64,000 nt of DNA from NCBI GenBank assembly GCA_023634235.1, contig JAMKCF010000021.1:11171764-11235763 (forward strand). The letters are read 5' to 3'. Made by a program: the position numbers and the translations under genes. Below are positions 53,311 through 64,000 of this stretch, one piece after another (position 1 is the first letter of the stretch; each line of letters begins with the position of its first letter). This DNA is from Pisaster brevispinus (lineage: Eukaryota; Echinodermata; Asteroidea; Forcipulatida; Asteriidae). The notes below the pieces were generated by a model. It made no database searches. It saw only the letters and a list, made by a program, of their open reading frames with translations, and was not told the DNA's origin.

Positions 53311-54110
53311 AATAATAATCAAAATACATATTTTTGGGGTAAGTTGATAAAACAATGCCATTGCTCCAAAAAAATCTATAGACATTCTTACAGTATAGTT
53401 AAGAAGTATGACAAATTATAATAAATAGCTATAAAAAGTGTTGGTCGCCCGTAAAACACGTTTATCAAATATGTACCCGTCGTTGAGTCAAAAGGGCTAA
53501 TATGTGATTGATAGCAGCCCGGTTTCAAGACGTAAGGCCCTTCAAATAAACTTTTACAAATTAATAAAAATCGTTTCAATCATTATGAGGCACTTATTTC
53601 ATGTGAGTCATTTCAGTGATTAAGAAAGTGATGACTGATTTACTGTTTAATTTTTTTAATTTACTGTAGAATATTTAATGACAATTATAGACAGAATGGC
53701 ATTAGTATATAAAATGGCGTGTCATCTGCACAAATTGTGTGTATCATTTAAGTCCAGGTACTAGATTGTTAAAAATCACAATCATTGTTATGCTTTAAAA
53801 AAAGGTTACGAATTTTAAAAATTTACATTTAGTAGTTTCGGCTTGATGTTGTTGAAGAAAAACGGATGGACTGCTGTCGGTGGTGGATTTTTAGTACAGA
53901 GGGTTTATTATTATTATGGTTAAAATAAAATTTACGGAAAATTGTGGGATGTTAAAACTTTTTAATGTTTAAAAATGGGTAAACAAAATCTAAAACTGTT
54001 TTAGACTGGTCCCCTTGCCTCGAAGTGTGACGTCGGATGTTCTGGCTAGTTCTGCTTGGGCCTCATGGTGCAGTTAATCCGGGACGTTCGATGAAAGCGG
54101 ATGCCGTATC

Positions 54111-54225
54111 CGAAATGGTGGCTATACGGCTAAGACTGCTAAGGGTGTGTGAATGACGTGATATACTTCAACGCATGATGATGCAGCGATCAAGCCGTAG
54201 CCGTAGCCATCGATTCGGACAAGGC
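54111..54225. mobile_element. MITE family 4, copy 2
   Basis: Shares TACGGCTAAGACTGCTAAG-like and ACTTCAACGCATGATGATGC with 20608-20754. The terminal part is degraded. 53311-54110 shows nothing else. Confidence 0.5.
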
Positions 54226-54517
54226 CGGAGATTCTCCTTCCCAAACCTTGGATTGGGCCACGGCTTGAGTTCCGTCATCGCTATTGCACATTGCGTAGAG
54301 TGTTTCCAGCCGTCAAACGGAGCCCTGGAGACGGAGCCTAGGCTGAGATTTGGGAAAAGCCATAGCCAGCTACCAGTCACGTACGATGAATGTTTTTAAA
54401 TAGACTTTAAGTTGGAGAAACAATATTTGTATGTGCTTAGCAAATAATTGTGCTGAAAAGGTTTTAGTTAGAGAATACAAAGGTGAGTATTAAAATTCAC
54501 TAAAATGCCCTGCAAAA

Positions 54518-57500
54518 TTAGACGATTTGAAGATTTGAGTTGTAGATTCTCATGCCGACGGGCTTTGCCTCCGTAGCGGTCAAGGCAGCCACGTTGACAC
54601 GTGAGAAGACGAGAGCAAGAGAGCGGTAGAACGGGTCGCAGAAGGAACCGATCAGCGCCTTGAAGATCATTCCGGCAACGCGCAAGAGTATGAAGAACAC
54701 CTTGGACGACGGTTGCAAGACGTAGATCGAGATCACATTGAGTAGACCGAAGATGATCGCCCAGAGGAAGGACAAGATGATCCCTAGGATGATGCTGAAG
54801 AGGGTGTAGACTACCACCTGAGGAGTAGACCAAAAAAGGGGTGTATTTTACCATCAAACCAAAACTGCCTCTGGTCTCATCAGTTGTCCTTTTCTACGAC
54901 AAATTCATCGTTATTTAACAACTTTATGGTTAAGGCATGACGCACTCACGCGCCCCAGTCAGTAGGTCCCCCTCCCCATCAAACCAAAACTGCCTCTGGT
55001 CTCATCAGTTGTCCTTTTCTACGATAAATTCACCGTTATTTAAGCACTTTATGGTTAAGGCATGACGCACTCACGCGCCCCAGTCAGTAGGTCCCCCTCC
55101 CCGCTGTCAATAGAAATCCCACCAACTGGTCGGTAGGTTTCCCCTCATGGTAGAAGGTCCGCTCCACCGTGTCACGCTGCTCTCATTTTTAGTTCCTTCG
55201 GTAGCCTCTTTAAAACGCTTGTTTTGTGTTTGTACTTCATGTTAGTATTCCATCGGTTTCTTTAGGCAACATAATGTTCTATGCTTATATACTGTTTAGC
55301 TTGATTTGTTTCCATTTAACATTAAGATTATCCACTTATTTGCTTTGAGTATAAATAAACCATAGTATTTCCTATCACGCATAATATATTGTGATTCACC
55401 TTTTGAATACGTCTATCTTGGTCACCGAAAAAAACAGTTTGCTTGAAAACACTCCAGTGTGAAGTTATTTACTAAAACTGTACTAGTTAGAATACAAACC
55501 TGGGTCTTGTTAAAGATCTTTCTGTTGATATCAGTGATGGACTCAAACATGTTGTAGTCATCCGGTGCAGCGAAAACATCATCAAATTCGACCTAGAATA
55601 GAAAGGTGGTAGCAAATAATAGCAAAGTATTGACGTGACAAAGAGTGGTACGTGCTCAAAGTGCTGTTATGATTTGTCAAAGCACAAGCCCACTGGTAAT
55701 GCAGAAACTGCTTGTAGTTTCAAGTCAAACTGGGATATTGCTTACTCTTCCAGAAACAAACATTATCTTGGGGAAACGTCATGATAACATACACAAAAAA
55801 ATTGAAAAGACAAGAGGGGACTGTGAGCCCCACCCGTTTAGAACCCTTGCCAACCCAAAATGAGATCGGAACAAATTCACAAATGAGTTGCTTGATATAA
55901 TTGAGTTGTTTGATACATTGATCTGACCCCCCCCCCCCCCCATTTTACGTCCCCCGATGAAAATGTAAGCCACTGGTCATTGTTCCGGTGTCATAATGGA
56001 TTTTGTTTCCCCGTGGGTGGGCTCATATTCGGTACCTTATGGAGACCAAGGACAAAACAAAAAAGGGAAAACAAAAGGTCTCCACATGGAAATTCTAAAG
56101 ACCGGGGTGCTCCACAAGGAAATTTGAGTACAAAGGGAAACTGTTAAGTGCAGGGACAAAGGAAAGAACAAAAGAATGCTCCAAAAGGATGCATTTTTGA
56201 GAATGTGGGTGAACACACCCACCGATCCTTGTGGGAGACGATAGCGGAACGAACCGAATAGTTCTAGGAGTAATGGGGAGGGGGTGGGGGTGTTGTGTTA
56301 ACCTTGTAATTTATGTTGTTGTAAAGTTTATGTGTTGCCAGCACTTCTATCCAAGAACTGTGTTAGTGTTATGAGGTTAGATGATAACAGAACGAACGAA
56401 TGTGGGGTCCAAAACACAACAGAACAATGGACCCCGCAAGGGAATTCTTTGTGGAACCAGGACCCCGCAGGAGAATTCTTTAGAAAAGGGAATAATAGAG
56501 CAACATTAGCAGGACCCCACAAGCCACCATCGGTATGTATGTGTGAACATGTCTACGCATTAAAACCGAGGACTTTAAGGGATCCGGAAAAAAAACTTAT
56601 CGGGGACAGTCCTCGGTTTGTTTCGTGTACAAAACCAATGGGAACGTCGCTAAAAAAACTAAGTCCACAGCATGGGATGTCCTCGGTATTATACCATTTA
56701 CACACTTGTGTGTGTGTGAGTTTGTTTTCACATTCAAACCGGGGACCTATAACAAAAGAGGACAATAGGGTCCCCGGTTGGGTAAAGGTCCCCAGTTGGA
56801 AATTGTGTACAAAACCAATGGGAGCTGTTGCCAAAAAGTTAAAGTCCAAACAAAAGAGGGACAATAGGAGGTCCCCGATTGGAGGTGTTTACACACTTGT
56901 TTGTGTGTGTGTGTGTCCCTTGTCCGAAGGGAGTTTAATCAAAGGAGGGCGCTAGCAGACAAGATTTCTAGTACCCAACTCTGCGAGTGTAAGGGGGAGA
57001 GATACTACGGGGACAGAATTTCCTGCTGTGACCGGTAACAGTAGCATGAAAACCGTTTGAAGTATCCGTAAGGGACTTTGTGTGCGTTTGCATCAGGCTC
57101 AGGGCGATTGCAGCAGCCGAAATAAGAAATAAGCGAAGGTGAATTATGAGGTCTTCGTATCATATTTTCTCGACAGGTATTTCCTCTGACTTTAATAATA
57201 CAAAACGATTTGTCTGAAGTACTGGTATACCTGTAGTTATTTCATGAGTGAGCTTTCATTTCAGGTATTTAAAAGAATAATTACCGAGGCTGTATTCATT
57301 ATAAAAAAATAATAATAATAATTTTAAGATGATACAATTGTTGTTTTTTTTTCAAACCTTTAATTGAGGTCCCATATCGTAGATGTCTGTCTCCACCGTT
57401 GCCTTTATGTCTTTAAGTTTTGCCCCATCGGTTGTGACCTCCAGACCGGTTTTAGCGTCGCTGTCTGTACCATTTTAGAAAAAGAAGGTACGTGAGAAGA

Positions 57501-59758
57501 AACCAAATTAGTTAAGCAGATAAAATCACATGACCTTGAATCACTTCATCGTGTTCACTTTCACTTCACGTTCTTTGGAATGTTTAACAAAGAGCAAAAA
57601 TGGCGAGGTCTCTCCCGAGCCAATACGTTAACCACATTCTTTCACCACAATTCTCTCTCATTCGTCTGGTTCCGGCCCCACTGATTTAAGACCGAAAGTT
57701 TTGTTGAGAGCACTTAAGGTAGAAGCCTATTTTGAATATCCCTTTTTTCGATGAGGGGGTATTGGGTTAGTGTAAGGGATTGAATTCGGACAAACCCTTC
57801 ATTCACGGGTGAACACACCGATGTGCGTCTGAATGGTCTTAAGGTATGTATACTGATTGTATAGCGATGTACAACAATTACATGGGGGCTTGATCCCTTG
57901 CTCTGAGCTTTCTCCCACTACCACCCCCAAACGAGTTTGAATAAAAGCAACCTATGAATACAGATTAGTACTGTATAAAACCCTATATGGCAAAAACAAG
58001 GTTTTTTTTAGTACAAATCAGTCTTTGAAGTTCGTAATCCAATCCTACAAAATGGAAGGAACTCGTGCATAGTCATAATTTCTAATAGTTCCTGTTTGTT
58101 AGAGCTGTGGTCAGACCCTGAGGTTCATGAACAATATGGTTCAGTTGAGTTTACGTAGTATCTGACTGTGGGGCAGTTTATTGTTGGACTTTGATACGCC
58201 CACATGGGCGCCACCAGCAAGAACAAATAATCGTATTTAATCGTATCAAGTGCTTGACCACACATCTTATAATACATCATGTAATGTGCTGATATAATGA
58301 TAATGAAATAATGTCATTATGGTTTTAATGCTGTGATGAATCGACTGGCAAATTTGTATAGACCATGTTTTTGCCGCACCCCATGCTCTACCCGTGGTAT
58401 TACCCTGACTCCTTTCCTGGTCTCGTTGATGCCACGGAGTGTAGATTTCAGAGATCATTTTTGCTCAGATTGCGATTATGAAGTTGGTGCAACCTGCCCA
58501 TGGCACGGCCTAAAGTATATTGCCTACCACATGAAAAGGACAGTCGGAATGCGTCATTCCTTGGTCAAGTCGCTACTCTACAGAGAATGAGATCAACTTT
58601 CTACATGCAATGGGGGTAACTAGGGGCACGTGCCCCACCCCACGTATGTCCCCGAACCCCACCCCCCCCCCACACCCCCACCCCCCGTGATCCCTCCATT
58701 GAAATCTGGACTTTCGAGATTCAATATTACCCAGAGTAAAATGTTACATTCTATAAGCTTTAATTTGATAACTTCAATGTTTTAAATACCTTCCTCCCAT
58801 TTACACGCAGGCAATGTATTTGTTTTACACTCACATCAGAGTATCTCATTAAAAAATAGTAAATAGTCGAACAAGAGCTCTGAAAAAGGGGCTTGTGTTG
58901 GAGAAATGCAAGCGGAAATTACAGATTTAATTGGACAGAAGTGCCCCTAGGAAAATATGGTGCACCCATGGTGACCCCTACATTGTTACCTTAATTTCGG
59001 CGCTGTCTACATGTACGTCCAAGTTTTTTTTAAAAGACACCGTCACCGTCATTAATATGTATAAATATTTTTCCAGAACTATAGTCCTTACCGGCTAGGG
59101 AAAAAAATAATGTTATCGTGCCTTTCAGTTTTTTCCTCTTCTTTTTTCAGCATAGTTTTGTGTCGGCACTTGCCAGATACTTTTCGTCCAAGTTGTATAT
59201 ACCCAAGGGGTGAAACGACTATTTTGTATACTATTGTAAGGTCTTTACAAAGAAACATATCATAAACCATTCCATTTTTTCCACCAATAAAACAATATTA
59301 TTTTAATCCCTGTCTGATTAACAACGTGTTTTGAAAACAAGTAAATTGGCGTCTGGGTTGAGTCTGGGTTTTTTTTAAAGGGGTAGTGTGGTATGGTTTG
59401 GTAGTACGCGTTTGCACTTTGCAGCTTTGCTATCTTACTGTGGGTTTACGGCAAGCCCCTAACTCATAGCGTTTTTGTTTCCCCCGGAAAGTTGCTGTAC
59501 CATTTCATAACTTGATTTCATAAATGCATGCTTACCGTCCTTGTCCATTTCGATATGAATGCTTGGTGGTGCTCGAGGGATTGCTGTAACACCGTTGCTC
59601 GATCGGATGCTGGGTTGGCGGCTGGGGACAGGTGTGGCACTCTGGCTGGCTCTGATGCTGGGCTGGCGGCTAGGTGGCTCACTGGGGCTTGATATAACAC
59701 TTGGTGCGGCACTGGGAGTTGCGCTGGGACTCTGTTGTTTGGATACTGTGTCCCCCAT
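54518..59758 (-). CDS. Caveolin-family gene C, complete, 4 exons, 240 aa
   Basis: Exons: 59758-59536 (ATG, MGDTVSKQQSPS..., phase 1 donor GTAAGC), 57464-57358 (ends YDMGPQLK, weak donor GTTTGA), 55592-55500 (31 codons, VEFDDVFAAPDDYN...FNKTQ, donor GTTTGT) and 54817-54518 (99 aa plus stop). The N-terminal ~75 residues are Ser/Pro/Arg/Gln-rich with PSRQPSIR occurring twice. The signature FDDVFAAP lies in exon 3. Exon 4 (residues 142-240) starts VVVYTLFSIILGIILSFLWA, the intramembrane hairpin, then IYVLQPS and SFCDPFYRSLALVFSRV (CDP near residues 201-203). At 240 aa it is longer than vertebrate caveolins (about 150-180), mostly through the N-terminus. Exon 4 aligns without gaps to gene B. Intron 3 holds a 125-bp tandem duplication. 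Its role as a caveolar or membrane-curving scaffold is inferred from the family. Confidence 0.92.
54851..55102 (+). repeat. 125-bp tandem duplication (caveolin C intron 3)
   Basis: CCATCAAACCAAAACTGCCT...GTAGGTCCCCCTCCCC is repeated at 54851 and 54976 with only a few differences, indicating a recent event. Confidence 0.95.
56229..56271 (+). repeat. Half-unit of the 11.45-kb palindrome
   Basis: GAGACGATAGCGGAACGAAC then CGAATAGTTCTAGGAGTA; the last 20 bases also occur near 5994. Confidence 0.6.
56390..56940 (+). repeat. Dispersed repeat Z, copy 2, with internal duplications
   Basis: 'ggaccccgcagg.gaattctt' occurs twice at the start, then 'gtgtacaaaaccaatggga' at ~56626 and ~56806, and (GTGT)n runs. 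The long open frame across it is a by-product of the repeat. Confidence 0.6.
58612..58975. mobile_element. Possible degraded inverted-repeat element (caveolin C intron 1)
   Basis: Starts GGGGGTAACTAGGGGCACGT with palindrome GGGGCACGTGCCCC and a C-rich tract; ends with a loose complement (GGTGCACCCATGGTGACCCC). Weak. Confidence 0.35.
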
Positions 59759-60229
59759 AAAGTAAACCGATATTGTGTACTGCTAGGTAACCACTACTGC
59801 CCAAAGGTATTCCTTATGCCAAATTAAGTCTCCACTCACCATCTCAAGGTACACACCCATCAGATACAAATGATGCAGAGGGTCTTAATGCAAAATGTTG
59901 CAGCAACCAAGAAGAAAGAACTCCCCCACCCCCCCCCCCACACCATAGCCCCACACAAAGCATTCCTGTCTCCAAAGTAATCCTAAATACGATGCGATCT
60001 CTATACAAAGCTATTCTCAATGTGCTTTCACGGGGAAAAGAGGGGCACATTTTTACAATGATAGTCCCAAGACTGCGTAGGATTTTTACGCATGACAATA
60101 GTATAACCTCTGGGAACGTTCTGCCAGAGTTGCTCAGTGTTAAACTAGGATTATACCCTCGGGGGATTAGGCCTGTACGTATGGCTGAGGAATTAAAACA
60201 CACACACGCAGACACCCTTACGGATGGTG

Positions 60230-60480
60230 GCTTGTGGGGTCCTGCTATTGTTGTTCTATTATTAAGTAGGATTTGAACCTTTGAATGGTGGAAGTATAAC
60301 TGAGTGAGGTTTGCGGTAACACCATGTGAAAATCTATTTTGAGTAGGGTAGGTTCTGAAAAGAACTATTATTCTATTAAAAGTTCTACTATTCCCTTTTC
60401 TGAAGAATTCCCCTGTGGGATCAAAGTTGAACAAATAATTATCTTGTGGGGTCCATTGTTCTGTTGTGTTTTGGACCCCC
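60230..60480 (-). repeat. Dispersed repeat Z, copy 3
   Basis: 'gcttgtggggtcctgctatt' and 'cttttctgaagaattccc', the complement of 56400-56530, ending in GGACCCCCCC and (CA)n. Confidence 0.6.
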
Positions 60481-61029
60481 CCCCCCACACACACACACAC
60501 ACCCATACAAGCAGTCTTGTATAAACATTGGGGTTAATACTTTATTACTGTAGTGATGTTATTAACTTTTTACATGAACCAATATGTAATACTATCGTTT
60601 ATAAATCGTACACTTAAGGTTTTATCTTACCATGATATTATAGAAATTTTATAAAGAAAGACTCTGCTAGGATCGAAACGTCGGGTCATTAACTTGTTTT
60701 TATTTATACAGTATATATTTATTTGTTCTTTTCTGAAGGTAAGCTTTTTCTACAACTACTTATAATAATACTTTATTCAGGGATATCACAATACATACAA
60801 ACTATAAATCTAGTAAAACAGACAAAATGCACATACATTGTAAGTTTATAACTTTGATTGTTTATATTTTCCCGCTAATTTACTGGATACTCTCCTCTCT
60901 TTTTGTGCTATAAATGGATATGTTTGTGTTTGTGCTTGTTTATGCCTCTGACGAAGGTCCGGTCTGGGTCGACAGCTAAGGCCATCTCCCCTACTAATTA
61001 TATATATATATTTAGAAAATGTAATCAAT

Positions 61030-61148
61030 AAATCTTCACCAAATTAGTGGGCGGCCTGGGGGCAGAGGACAGAAGTTTTTCCTCTAAGTCATACATGAAA
61101 ATGTTGGCATATGAGGGCGCCATTTTCGTACCCATGGCGTTACCCTGT
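61030..61148 (-). pseudogene. Penelope-like element reverse transcriptase fragment
   Basis: The minus strand reads QGNAMGTKMAPSYANIFM then YDLEEKLLS, a signature stretch of Penelope-like reverse transcriptases, followed by a decayed VKIY-stop-LHFL where the RT active-site region would lie. Flanking DNA is AT-rich microsatellite. A second minus segment at 61262-61450 (EIGIYVKSRSGKLVQIVCTN) may be a rearranged thumb-region piece, less certain. No complete element is present. Confidence 0.55.
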
Positions 61149-61587
61149 ATATATAAAATATAGGTACATATAAACCGCCCTTATCCCAATATACAACAAG
61201 AATTGAAAATATATATAATTTAAAAATAGGTAAACCGGCCTATCCCAACTAATTATATTTTCTAACTTTTTTTATAAAACGCACATCGCGCACCATTTGA
61301 ATACGGGTGGCCATTAGTACAGACAATTTGTACAAGTTTGCCTGACCTGCTTTTTACATAAATTCCTATCTCAACCGTCTCTAATAAAAGGACGCCTGTA
61401 GAAACGGTACGTTGTGCTTTGATGTGGTGGACTTTCAATTTAGTTTGCATAAGTGCTACGTGGTATAGGCCATCGGCACTGGAAGAGTTGCATGAATTAG
61501 AGACTATAGTTCTTTCCTATCACATCTGCATTTTGTGTGTATCTGTATCAGTAGGTTGCAGAAACCAAAACTGGCATAAACGCAACA

Positions 61588-61869
61588 GGGCCCAATTTCA
61601 TAGAGCCGCTTAACGGCCGATTTTGTTCTTACTGTGCGATTTCCATTTCATAGCGCTGCTAACCGTAAGCACATGAAAAGGCATGCTAACCTTCCGGTGC
61701 TTACTGTATGAAAATGAATGACGTAACAATGCAAATACATGGTGAACGCGCAAGATGGCTGCCTAATTTTCTTGCTAACCTGTGAAATACGCCTACGCTT
61801 AAGCACATTTTTCTGCTATAGTTAGCACGAAAATTTGCTTACCGTTAAGCAGCGACATGACATTGGGCC
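61588..61869. mobile_element. MITE family 2-like element (282 bp)
   Basis: GGGCCCAATTTCATAGAGCC at the left and 'gcagcgacatgacattgggcc' at the right, with CGTAAGC/GCTTACCG motifs inside. Followed by an (AG)n run at 61873-61892. 61893-63288 has no supported gene. Confidence 0.7.
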
Positions 61870-63288
61870 AAAAAGAGAGAGAGAGAGAGAGACTGGGGGT
61901 GCGCGTACGTGCTGGTTGTTTAGTGGGAGGGAGAGAGGACTGCGACCAAAGGAGGGAGGGGCTTGAAGGAGTCAACTGACTCAGCTTGAACGACGTTTTC
62001 TTCAAAGTGGTTCCAGTCAATTATCATTCTACTGACGAATTAAAGAGTGTCCTAGGTCGAATGTGCCTGTCTGGTTCTGGGGTGTACAGTACAGTTGTGA
62101 CGGTATACAGCTCACCGTCTTTGTTTGGTTTCTTTAAAAGGCCATGGATATGGCAATTTACAGGAAACCTGCTCCAGGAAATCTCCAATAAGAAAATTCA
62201 TTCATATTTCAGTTTTCTCTTTTTCTTTCTTTCTGGGGATAGTGAGTTACAGCTAGAAGATTATCTCTTTTGCTACCGAGGTGTTCCTTTTGCATACAGA
62301 GAAGTTGGTTACCTCCAAGTTGCAAGAAATTGCTCCGTGTAATATGGAATTTACACCCACAAAGAGTATTATAACAGTGGTTGGTTTGTTGGGATGGGTT
62401 TGTTTGGGGGGTTTTTTACACAAAAAAGACTGTAGGCCTATAATTTCCCTCTTCCGTCCAGTTTTGTTGTTTGCGTTTGAAGGGCAAACGGCTGAGAATA
62501 ATAGGCCCCTATTTCTTTCTCTCCTTTTTCATTTTTTTTTCCGTTTACTCATATTCCAATTAAACGCACACTTTGGCAGTAAAATGAGGTGCATGCTATT
62601 CTTGATAACCTCATGTTACGGCTAACGCGCGCGCTCACTGTATTTGCGAAGTAGTCCTTTGCTCAGTCCCAGCTCCTCACCCAAAGGCGCTGGGATGGGC
62701 TGACGTGTACACATGCGCACTGGACCACACCCCCACACCCCGACCTAAAGAAAGATTGGACTATTAATGTAGCTCTATTGTGTAAATCAATTGCATTGTC
62801 ATTCTTTGCAGCACTAAAGAATAAGGCTCGATGGCCACATTGGTTTAAAAAGATCACTTACATCATCAATGGGAAACTTTGGGGAAATAATGTCCATACA
62901 CCTCTCGGCAAATAGGACCTGCCATTTATTTTAGAGCCTATGTCATCCAAAATACCTCAAGTTGAAAGTCAACAACCCCCATCCAGGTCACGATACTGGG
63001 CAACATTTTTACACTCTATCCCTTTTATTGGGTTCTCAAATCTGTCTAGAACAGAATACTTTGAGGGCCTTCAAAACATTAATGAGGCCGACGCTCTAAT
63101 GACTCCCTATTTAGTGAGGTGCACGCCTATTATAATAGAGATCAATGATCAGGTTCATACAACGAAAGACGCCATATTACCTCATTTTGCCAACCAGTAG
63201 TGTTAGTGCGCAGGCGCGATGTGCAATCTACATGTGTTATGGGAAAGTTCTATTGTAAATCTGTGTCTCCAATTTCCTTGGTTCCGTC

Positions 63289-63524
63289 TCAGTGTGTCAC
63301 CTCAGCGTACGTGGGGCCGGGTCGGCTACGGCGGGCTAGCAGCCACAGCAGGAAGAAAACTATTGCCTGCAGCACGAGTATCGAACTGGACAGGCCAAAC
63401 AGAATCAGTCGGAACTGTTCAATGTCGTACACATCACAGAATCCTCGCTCCCCGCATAGGGTTTGCCATACCAGACACGAGGAATCGATGCAGGTTCCGT
63501 ACAGCACCGGGAATGGTAGTGACC
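63289..63524 (-). CDS. Terminal exon of an SLCO/OATP organic-anion transporter (partial)
   Basis: After an acceptor ending at 63525 (CCCCGCAG on the minus strand) the exon encodes SLPFPVLYGTCIDSSCLVWQ, then GERGFCDVYD, a ~20-residue hydrophobic helix (LILFGLSSSILVLQAIVFFLL) and a short Arg/Pro tail ending YAEVTH, stop at 63289-63291. The pattern P-x-P-x-x-(F/Y)-G-x-x-I-D-x-x-C-x-x-W ... G-x-C-x-x-Y-D is the conserved last extracellular loop and TM12 entry of OATP/SLCO transporters, which exchange amphipathic organic anions across the plasma membrane. The exon starts mid-codon (one base comes from upstream). No further exon is visible up to 64000, so the rest lies outside the window. The subfamily cannot be told from this piece. 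Confidence 0.82.
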
Positions 63525-64000
63525 CTGCGGGGAAAACATGTTTGATGAAGATTTTGGTGGCAAATGTATTACAATATTTCTAGGCTTACTCAATAGAGCT
63601 ATTATAATATCAACTTTTAATTTGATCTTGGAACCAACCAACGGATATTATTTCAAAGTGTTATTCATTATGGTCAAAAGGTAATGAAACACAATTTTTG
63701 TGTGTAGAGTTATTAAATCTTCTGTTCTTGAAATATGACTAGAGCAAAAAAATGACTACAAAAAATGCATGAAATAGTCTACCCTTAGTGATTTCAAAGT
63801 TGCTCTCTTCCTGAACACAATCGTGTACATGTAGTGCCATTTGAACCACGACTGAGTGTGCTGATTGCTTGCATAGTTTAAGGATGTTCGTTGGCCATTC
63901 CTGTGCGCCGCGCGCGTACAAATGTGTGTGTTTTCATTGTTTCATCATCGGATAACTTCTAAGATGGCGGTTGGGTGACGTCAATTCATAAGGTCAATTA

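Noticed and set aside
56332..56955. 207-codon plus ORF
   Set aside because: Lies on repeat Z with GT-rich runs; open because of repeat composition, not protein conservation that I can demonstrate.
59844..60506. 220-codon minus ORF
   Set aside because: Another repeat Z copy joined to C/G-run and (CA)n sequence; Gly- and Cys-runs are encoded by microsatellite.
60650..60700. Hammerhead ribozyme
   Set aside because: CGAAAC is present but no CTGATGA core and no consistent stems were found.

Overview
This is eukaryotic nuclear DNA: genes are split by GT-AG introns, spacing is wide, and the space between is full of short inverted-repeat elements, SINEs, satellites and microsatellites. The gene content (an axonemal dynein chain, a caveolin cluster, an OATP-type transporter) and the style of the repeats point to a marine invertebrate deuterostome, most likely an echinoderm such as a sea star. 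That identification is inference; nothing here fixes the species.

Layout. 1-13.8 kb holds no host gene I can support. It is a repeat field: a ~147 bp satellite (0.2-1.0 kb), MITEs, an 855 bp inverted-repeat element rich in AAAGTCGCC motifs, a 32 bp-arm hairpin, a ~185 bp tandem array, a loop-free palindrome and a decayed piggyBac transposase. 13.86-25.07 kb (+) is a complete DNAI2 gene (outer dynein arm intermediate chain 2), 13 coding exons, 601 aa, with three copies of one MITE in its introns. 28.5-59.8 kb (-) carries three caveolin-family genes with the same exon plan: A (28.5-29.8 kb, no terminal exon found), B (33.3-35.8 kb, first exon uncertain) and C (54.5-59.8 kb, complete, 240 aa). 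63.3-63.5 kb (-) is the last coding exon of an SLCO/OATP transporter whose remainder lies beyond the window.

The most notable object lies between caveolins B and C at about 38.6-50.3 kb (-): a large DNA transposon with a nearly uninterrupted ~1,970-codon frame. It joins a Cys-rich N-terminus, an OTU cysteine-protease domain, a DDE-type transposase core (DUF6589/Academ-like) and an XPG/FEN1-like nuclease. Directly upstream, on the same strand, is a spliced SGNH (GDSL) hydrolase gene with its own polyA signal. Candidate degenerate ends lie at 38551 and 50287. An acidic tail after the main stop codon sits in another frame, suggesting a recent frameshift. A candidate first exon for caveolin B at 51.6 kb would place the element inside that gene's first intron.
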